DNA from: Turbatrix aceti | Lineage: Eukaryota; Nematoda; Chromadorea; Rhabditida; Panagrolaimidae | Length of the DNA stretch: 64,000 bases | Assembly (NCBI GenBank): GCA_963969345.1 | Contig: OZ017766.1 | Location: 6,944,001 to 7,008,000 of the forward strand | Reading direction: 5' to 3' | Part shown: positions 55,001-64,000 of the stretch, piece after piece | How the letters are laid out: each line of letters opens with the position of its first letter | Numbering within the stretch: position 1 is the stretch's first letter | Made by a program: the position numbers and the translations under genes | The notes under the pieces: model-generated | What the model saw: the letters and a program-made list of their open reading frames with translations, nothing else | Database searches by the model: none | Told to the model about the DNA's origin: nothing

Positions 55001-58000
55001 TATTGCATAAAATGCCGAAAAAATTGTCGCACGTTTTTTGAAAATTTTTATTCCAACGTCATTTTTTTTTCAGCCCGCCTCCTCATCCATGGCGACGGCA
55101 ACCAAGGCCAAACCCACTACGTCCTGCCAGTGATAGCCAACCGCCTGGACCACCTGGTCATGCATTCGATCTCCTGCGTCACTCTTTTCTCATCGCCCAA
55201 TCCGGAGGAATCCCTGACGCAGATGATCCAATCTGCCATCCGTGCTACGTCCAATGGCACACCGACCGCCCTTCTCCTCCCCGATCTCGACGTTTTGCAG
55301 ACCTCGCTGCAGCCTGCGTCGTGGAACATGCTTGCGTCGAATCTGGAATCCTTCAGTGGTTTTACGACGCTTTTGATTATTGCAACAACCAGACAGGCTT
55401 ATGAAAAGTGCCATCCGGATATCCGGGCCCTATTCAACCCTTCAAATACGGTTTCTGTGATGCCACCGAACGGACAGCAGCGAGAAACGTATTTTTCGAA
55501 ATTGTTAGCGTCTGCTTGCGTTCCTCCTGTCAAGTTCAATGGTTAGTTTTTTAAGGAACAGTTTTTTTTGAAGCATTTTTTACAATTTCAAATGTTTTGT
55601 GTCGAAATTGTCGGCGCTGTTGAAGGAAGTCTAAAACCGCGATATTTTAATTTAAAAAAATCGGATTCTGAAGATTTGGCTTCTGAAGTGTTTTTCATAT
55701 ATAAAAATTGGTGCACGACCTTTGTTGGAAACGAAAAGTTTTGAAAAAAGTACTTCGGAAGTTTTTTTAGGACGGCGGATCCAATAAAACACTCAGATTT
55801 AAAAAAAAATATCTGGAAATATTTTTTTCATACGATTGTGAATTTATGAAAAAAATATTTCCAGATGTTTTTTTTGAAAAATCTGAGTGTTTCATTGGAT
55901 CCGGCGTCCTAAAAAACTTCCTAAGTACTTTTTTCAAAACTTTTCGTTTCCATCGAAGTGCGGGGCACCAATTTTTATGAAAAACACTTCGGAAGCAAAA
56001 TTTCCTGAATCCGATTTTTTTTAAATTAAAATATCGCGATTTTAGATTTTTTCCCAGAGGTCCGAAAATTTTGATTCAAAATATTTGAAAGTGCAAAAAA
56101 ATGCTGTATCGACACGCAAACTTTTTTTACTAAAAAAATCGTTTTTCAGCCGAAGACTACCCAGAACCCCCAAAAGCATCCCAGAACAACGAACCCTGTC
56201 GAAAGTTTTCCCCCGAAGAACTCAAAGCCATGGAAGACACGTATTCTGCAAAGCGGCGTCATTTCCGGATTTTCCTGCGCGACGTGCTCAATCGCCTGGT
56301 CCGGGATCGACGATTTGCGGATTTCCAGCTCCCAGTGGACAAAGAAGACGCCGAGGATTACTACGATATCATCGAAAAACCACTCTGCCTGTCCGACATG
56401 TTTCTCAAGGTGGATCTCGACGAGTACCATACCCAGACGGATTTTGTCAGCGATATCCACCTAATCCGGGACAATGCCATCGAGTACAATCCTTCAACGA
56501 CGCTGCAGGGAAGAGTTCTGAGAAATGCGGCCAACGGACTCGTCGATATGGTTTCCGTCATCTTTGACGATGAATTTGACGAAAATTTTGGAGAACAGAT
56601 GGAAGAACTTGGAAAGTTGATTGCGTCTGCGAAACCGTCTGAACAGGCAGCTGGGGCGCAGCAGATGCAGCGCGTGACGAGGCAGAGTCTGTTGAATGGA
56701 TTTGTCGAGGAACCTGTCGAACAGGAACACGAAAACGATCAGGAAAGTCCGGAATCAAAGAAAACCCCGGCAAAACCGAAAAGAACCCCCAAACGAGGAC
56801 GAAAAAGGCGGAAGACAATTGTTCGCGTCAAGACTTCTCAGGAAAACTCAAATTCCATGGATAGCATCCAAGAGGAGAAAAATGGAGACAGTGATCACGA
56901 TCACGATAACGATCGTGATCATGAAAATGCCTCCAACGATGTCCAAATGGATGGAAAAGAGGTCGTAGAAGGGTCTCACGACGATAGTTCCAGCCAGGAT
57001 ACTGTAACGAGTGTACATGAGACTTCCGATACAGCAGCGCCTGTTGCGTCGTCCGAGGTGGTTGCAGCAGAAGCACCGCTACCTGCAAAACAGGAGCTGG
57101 TCGTCAATGTCGATGGTTTTCATGACGTACTCCAACTAGTAAGTTTTCCCTAAATTTTTGAAAAACGTAAAAAAACAAAAAATTTTGGGGTAAAAAACGG
57201 TGCATAACTTTTCGAAAAGAAAAAAAAATATCGTTTTATGGTAAAAAAAAGTAACGATCTTTACGTTTGGGATTTTCGTTGTGAAACCCTGGACAAAGAA
57301 GTAACGTTTTGTGTTCTTGGATTTTGTTACTTTTTTTTACGGTGCATAGTATGTTTTACGATATTTTTTCCTAAAACGATAATTTATGTTGTTGTTTTCT
57401 TATTTCTTTAGGTTTTCTTGTATATTACCTAAATGAATGGATATTTTAGGCCGTCTCCCACACCGATGGCTGGTCGATCCCCCAGCTCGAATCCATCGGC
57501 GCCGCTCTATCCCAGGCCATCGACCGTTTTGCCGATCAATTTGACCGTTCCACACTTCACAGCACTCTCCAGAACATCATCGAGACCTACGCACCCTAAA
57601 CTAAAATAAGCGATTCGATCCAAACCCCTAATTTTTTTGTCTATCTTTGTGTTCTGTCTTCTGTTTGTTTATCCCATACGATTACGATCACGAGCTCATG
57701 CCACGCCCTTATTTTTTTGTGTTTTTGATGAATCCTGCCCACCATTCCTACTTTTTTTTACATCTTTCATGAACACTTTTTTTTTCGATCTAAAATGTTC
57801 TTTCACGCAGCTACCGTATCTCACTTTTGACGGTTGGGTTTTTTCTTGTTTTTATAAATGTATTTTTTGGTGTTGGAGATTTTTGCAGAAGAAAAGAGAC
57901 GTAGCCTAATTTCAGAGATCTGTTTCAGGCGACGTGAAAGAATGCAGAAAAAGCACGTGCGTAAATCGCTCAAAAATAAGCAAAAAACGAAAAAATCGAA

Positions 58001-61000
58001 AAAAAATAAGTAACAATTATTTTTCGTTTCAAGACGATTTTTTTGAATTGTCTTGAAACGAAAAATGCTCGAAGACAGTTTTTTCTTTACCTGACAAATC
58101 CTATTCTCGATTTAACAAAATTTAACGTCAAACACGTAAAATAAGCAAAAAAAAATACAAAAAAGACGTTCAAAATTTTCGTTTTGAGACAAATTGACAG
58201 TTTTTTTTTCGTTGATTTTTTATAAATTTCCGACGACTTTTGTCCCCGTCGGGAAAAAGTTTTTACCGCTCTTATGCACGTGCATACGCAGATGTCCCTG
58301 TCGACGAAAAACTACCGAAAATCGGTGATTCGAGCCGTCCAGGTGCCACAAAAAACATCAAAGTGCATCTAGCAAATTTTTTTTTATTCCCACACACTTT
58401 CCCCGTAAAAGGTCATTTGTCGTCGTCGGTCGATCGACCGGTGTCACGACGACTGACTCCGTGACCGGTTTTTGCAGTAGAAATGGAATTTAGGCTTCGA
58501 AAAGGAGCGAAAGTGCACTGAAATCCGCGAAAACAAGTCAAGTCAACGACCATGTGATGATGACCCGAGATCACACTGCCCTCCCGGGTTTTATGTCGTC
58601 GATCGGTGGCGGCAACAACTCCCGTCAAACTCGCGCAACTTGACTTGCGCGAAAGAAAGAAAGAAAGGAAAGAAACTCGTTGGCTATCTTTTTCTTTTTC
58701 CCGGCTGATAGACACCAATCAGTACGTTTCCACGACGGGTTCACGTTCGTTCACGTTCATGCAGCCGAAGGCGTGGACAACTGGCATTCCCTGCGCGCGC
58801 GAAGTATAAAAAGTTGTACAATTGTCATCGCTTCATGCTGACATAAAAATCGGAATTCATCCCCAAAACTGCCGATAATGAGGAAGTAAAAAGACGGTTT
58901 CTTGAAGAGCCTAAAGTCCCCCAAAAGTTGCTGCAACCAACGTGCAAAAGCTGTGCAGCTTGCCGAAATACGTTTTTGCGCGGCAAAGCTGCATTTTTTT
59001 CTTTTTTTGTTGTTTTCACATTTTTTTGAGGGCAAAAACTCGGTTTTCCTTGGTTTTTGCGTGCTTTTTTAGGCTGGCTATTGATTAGGCGCTAGGGACG
59101 CAGGCTGTCGACGTTGACCGCTGGAGGGGTCTTCCCGTCTTCCTTTTTTTTGTTGGCCTGGGCGGAGGACAGGTCGACTCTCGCGTGGTCCACGTCCAGG
59201 TCGCAGCGGCGCATACGTATGTATACGTAACCTGTGAGCCAGCAGCATTAGACGAAAGATCGACGTAGACGCACGACTTGCCTGCTTGTCGGTTCTGTTT
59301 TGTTCGTTATCATCATCATTATTGCGGCTTGTTGACTGCCTAGTACTAAATAGAATTGAATTGTCTCTTTCTTACCGGTACCACTCGTATCAGGCTAGTT
59401 TCATTCATTCTTGTCACGCAGATTCAATTTGGTAGTTGTTAACTGTCTGGTTGTTAAGTTATACGCTACCTGGAAACAAACAAACAAACAATAAACAAAC
59501 AAAATGTTGCTCGTCTCAGCCGCTGCCAAAACTCGATGTCTCTGCTTCGCCAAGGTTTGTTTGATGGCACACACGTGTCTCCCTTTGTTGGTCGTAAGCT
59601 GTTATAATAGCTGGTACGCGTAAACTCGGAGTACTTATAATATTTGATAACGGTACATACTATGATTTACGGTCACGGACACGGTCATTTTCGCGCGCTT
59701 TCGCTTTTTGAGTAAACTCGAGTTACGTTCAATTTTTTTGATCGTGTCGGGATTTATGGCGCTTTAGAGAACGCTTGTTTTCGGTTGAAAAGTCGCATAA
59801 TCGCCAGCGCAATCTGCTTTTTTATGTATAATCACTGATGGCATCTCCGATTTTATCTTTCTGTTCAGTTGTGGCCAAATTGATCGATTACGATCAATTT
59901 GGTCTGCTTTCTGTGTTCTTTTCCTATTTTTCGTTGGTTTACGTCAGTCAGTCCCGGGTTACTTCTTTTTTTTCATCCGTAAACCCCATTTTCCCATTTT
60001 CAGGTCCTAGCACCCGTCTCATCGATCAGGATGAAGTCTAACGGCGTTTTCACGCCGCTGATTGCCGTCGACCGCACTCCCTACCCCGGCAAAAACCTCC
60101 TGAGGGATACTCTCGAGGAAGTCGATGCCGAAGCTTTGGAAATCATCAAAAAAGTTCGTTTTTTTTTGCGTTTTTGAATTTTAGTAATTTGTAAATTTTT
60201 TTAGGAGAAAACAAGGCAGCGACGAGGACTCGAACTCATCGCGTCCGAAAACTTTGCTTCGAAGGCCGTTCTCGATGCTCTGGCGACCAGCATGTCGAAT
60301 AAGTACTCTGAGGGATACCCCGGAGCTCGGTATTACGGTGGAAACGAGTTCATCGATCAGATGGAGCGTTTGTGCCAGTCCAGGGCTCTTCAGGTGGGTG
60401 AAAGGGGTTTTTATATATAAAAAATGTAGTTTTACGATCGAAAATCGCTTCGAGACACGAATTCGATTGAAAATCACTTCGAGAAACGATTACGATCGAA
60501 AATCGCTTCGGAAAACGGTTACGATCGAAAATCGCTTCGAGACACGAATTCGATTGAAAATCGTTTCGAGAAACGATTACGATCGAAAATCGTTTCGGGA
60601 GACGACAATGATCGAAAATCGTCTGGGGAAACGGTTGCAATTCGCTTCGAGATGCGGTTACGATCGAAAATCGCTTCGGGAACTGGTTACGACCGAAAAT
60701 CGCTTCGGGAAACGATTACGATCGAAAATCGATAAATTTTTGATACAGAGCGATTAAAAAACAAATAAATTGAAAAATCTGTTTTTTAGGTATTCGGTTG
60801 CGATGCTGAAAAGTGGGGAGTCAATGTCCAACCTCTTTCCGGCTCGCCTGCGAACCTGGCCGTCTACACAGGTCTTCTCGAGCCCAACGGCCGAATCATG
60901 GGCCTCGACCTCCCGGATGGCGGTCATCTGAGCCACGGCTTCTTCACCCCGACCCGCCGTGTTTCTGCGACGTCAATTTTCTTCCAATCCATGCCATACA

Positions 61001-64000
61001 AGGTCGACCCCGTCACCGGACTCATCGATTACGACAAACTCGAAGAAAATGCCCTTCTCTTCCGTCCACAAATTATTGTCGCCGGCATGAGCTGCTACGC
61101 TCGTCACCTGGATTATCCGAGGTTCCGTAAAATCGCGGATCGCGTCGGAGCGTACCTCATGGCTGATATGGCCCATATTTCGGGTCTCGTCGCGGCGGGA
61201 CTCGTGCCATCGCCGTTCCAGTACGCAGATATCGTTACCACGACGACGCATAAGTCGCTTCGGGGACCGAGAGGAGCGCTTATTTTCTACCGCAAAGGCG
61301 TCAGAAAGGTGACACCGAAGGGAGAGAATGTGCTTTTTGATCTCGGACCCAGGATTGACTCTGCTGTCTTTCCGGGACTCCAGGGTGGACCTCATAACCA
61401 CACTATTACCGGTGAGTTGGTTTACGTGTTTTTTGCACCTTTTGACCGTAAAAAATTGTTTAAACCTGAATTTATTTTTTTTTTGGTATACGTGATTTTT
61501 TTACATTTTTTACGTAAAATACGTTCAAAGCTGAAAATCGTTTTTTGGCTGTTTTTCGAGTTTACCTATTCTTAAAAAATCGTAAAATCAAAAAAATGTT
61601 TTTTTTTGATTTTGTATTGATTTTTTTGATTTTTTTTCTATTTTTTTTAATTTTTGGCTTTTTTTAGGTTTACGTTTTTTTGTATGTTTTGATCGTAAAA
61701 ACGGTAAAAAAATATTTTTTTTTGGTTTTTTTTGGGTTTTGCATGTTTTTATCGTAAAAAACGTTCAAAACCGATATTTTGTGGCTTTTACAAAATTTTT
61801 TGCATATTTTGATCGGGAAAACAGTAAAAAATATTTTTCAATTTTTTTTGTGTTTTTTGACTGTAACAAGCGTTCAAATAAATTTTTTTTAGAATTTTTG
61901 GTTTTTTTTGGGGTATACGTATTTTTTTGCTTGTTTTGATCGTAAAAAACTGATTTTTCCAATTTTCAGCGATCGCGGTCGCCCTGAAGCAATGCCTGAC
62001 CGAGGACTTTGTCAAATACGCTCAGCAGGTTCTCGACAACGCCCAGGCCCTGTCCACCCGTCTCATCGAGCTCGGCTACACCCTCGCGACCGGCGGCACC
62101 GACAACCACCTCTGTCTCGTCGATCTCCGGCCCAAGGGCCTCGAAGGCGCCCGGGTTGAGACGGTTCTCGACCTCGCGCACATTGCGTGCAACAAAAACA
62201 CCTGCCCCGGTGATCAGTCGGCTCTCCGACCCGGTGGCATTCGTCTCGGGACCCCGGCACTCACGTCCCGGGGCTTCAAAGAAGCGGACTTTGTCCAGGT
62301 CGCGAATTTCATCGACGAGGCCATCCAGGTTTACGCCAAGCACCGCGAACACGCCGGTAAGACGGTGAAGGAATTCAAGGAATTTGTCGCGACGAATGAG
62401 GCATTCCTTGCCGATATCCGGGCTGTCGGGGAGCGTGTTCAGAAGTTCACCGAGCCTTTTGATATCCCTGGCAATGACGACGTTTGAAGAAAAAAAGAAA
62501 AAAAAAACTGTGCCTTGACTTGTGAGATTTTTTCAATCAACTGAATAAATGAAGAGTTTTTTTTTACGTGAGGGAGGAGTCGATTACCTGTCGCATACGC
62601 CATCTAACCGGAAGTCTGGCATGAAAATACGAAAATAGGAAATTTGGGAGACGACAAAGGTCGAAATTCGCTTCTTGAAACGAAAAAAAGATAAAAAGTC
62701 GCTTTGGGAAACGGTTACGATCAAAAATCGCTTCGAGAAACGGTTACGATCAAAAATCGTTACGAGAGACAACAAAAGTCATTTCGGGAATCGACAACGG
62801 TCAAAAATCGCTTCGGGATACGAAAATCGTTTCGGGAAACGCTTACGATCAAAAATCGTTTTGAGATACGACGAAAGTCATTTCGGGAACCACAAAAAAC
62901 CCTCTAGGATACGACAATCGTTTTGTGAAACGCTTTAGATCGAAAATCGCTTCGAGAAACGGTTACGATCGAAAATCGCTTCGAGAAACAACAAATTGGG
63001 AGTGTGATCGTAAAAAAAATGTTACGATCATTTTCATACATTTTTCATTCAAAAAGTCCCATTTTTGGCGGTAAAAAATCGATTTGTATCCTTTTGTCCA
63101 TTATCGCGTCTTTCAAAGCACAACTTGTCGATCAGGGAACAAAAATGAGCGTGGTCATTGATCAGCGTACCGAGATGAACCAGTTGTGCTCGGTGGTTTC
63201 GCCAAGGGGTGGTTGGGTGCTTTTTGTTTTGTTGTTTTTTTTCCGGGTGCTTCATGGAATATTTTCTTTTCTTATAATAAAAGTTTGTCGGAAGACGGAA
63301 CACTCATTTGCTCGTGTGAGTGTGTCTTCCTTCCTTCCGACTTGAAAGCTAGGGTTGCTAGGGTATCTAGCTGCCAGCTGGCTGCACTTAGCCAGCGGCG
63401 GCAGGTGCGCACCTGCTTAGTTAGCTGCTGCTAAATAATTTGTTGTCGCAAAAAAATTTTTTTTGTTGGTTGGTTGATTCAAATAATGTCCACCAAGTTG
63501 TGTCGTCGTCTCCTGCATAGCTCACATGGCATTCCAGGAGGCATGCCGCCTTCGTGGCGCATCGCAGCAACCGTCATCCTGCGAAACGAGCTCCACCAGG
63601 TGCTCATGCTGCGGAGAGGTGCAACGGCAAAATTCATGCCAAATTCCTTCGTCTTTCCCGGCGGACTCGTCGAGCCGGATATCGATGCGGAATTTCCCGC
63701 GCACAATACAAACTACGATGATTCGCAGCCATCGATTATCCGACTCGGAGGATACGAAAACGACCTTCCGCTTCGCGTCGCAGCAGCCAGAGAACTTTTT
63801 GAAGAAGCTGGCATGCTCCTCGTCACCGACCGAAATCTCCGCGAATCAAAGATCGTAACCATCGCTGACGATCCGTCGCTCGCGGGCTGGCGGCAGAAGG
63901 TCCGGGAAGACGCTCATGCGTTCAGGGACCTTTTTGGACGCATGAAGCTGGATGTCGACTCGCTTTTGCCGTGGTCCAACTGGCTTACTCCTGGGTCGTA

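Overview
This is eukaryotic nuclear DNA, almost certainly from a nematode. The genes are split by short to medium T-rich introns that end in the TTTTCAG-type acceptor typical of nematodes. Two genes encode seven-helix receptors resembling the nematode-only Srh/Str serpentine chemoreceptors, and close spacing on one strand suggests an operon. I cannot name the genus. No rRNA, tRNA or CRISPR array was recognised. All exon models come from reading frames and splice signals by eye; most gave an uninterrupted frame of whole codons across every junction.

Left part (1-23.2 kb). After 4.3 kb of repeat-rich DNA come an RBR-type ubiquitin ligase (minus), a Cbl ubiquitin ligase (plus), a TBC1D15/17-like Rab GAP (plus), a small EF-hand protein (plus), and a protein that resembles a family I know mainly from fungi (plus). 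Between them lie hAT-type MITEs with perfect 8-bp target duplications, four copies of a palindromic foldback repeat, and a solo-LTR-like insertion inside one of those copies.

Centre (23.2-43.7 kb). A tandem segmental duplication holds, in each unit, a chemoreceptor gene, an unrecognised gene (here 'gene b', plus), an unrecognised coiled-coil/Cys-rich gene (here 'gene c', minus), a fragment of the gene b tail, and the last exon of a MARVEL-type four-helix membrane protein. Unit 1 is 23200-30748 and unit 2 is 31985-43698. A decayed mariner transposon sits within about 3 bp of the junction. Unit 1 alone carries a GC-rich hAT MITE; unit 2 has the empty site. Unit 2 alone carries a third, inverted partial copy of gene c, itself invaded by a TIR element and by an RTE-type LINE with an intact 925-codon ORF and a 13-bp target duplication. 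The MARVEL first exon lies just beyond unit 2, so only the unit 2 copy is complete.

Right part (43.1-64 kb). On the minus strand ASH2L, deoxyhypusine synthase and the MARVEL gene follow each other with gaps of 158 and 247 bp, a candidate operon. Opposite ASH2L starts an unrecognised Pro/Gln-rich protein, followed by an ATAD2/LEX-1-like AAA-bromodomain protein whose third intron holds a roughly 200-bp-arm inverted repeat. Then come serine hydroxymethyltransferase and the start of a NUDT19-like Nudix hydrolase cut by the window end.

The recognised genes are mostly housekeeping: ubiquitin signalling, Rab GTPase control, chromatin (ASH2L in H3K4 methylation, ATAD2 in acetyl-histone reading), eIF5A hypusination and one-carbon metabolism. 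The novelty lies in the duplicated lineage-specific cluster, the layered transposon history, the tandem-repeat content of many introns, and a possible mutually exclusive microexon pair.
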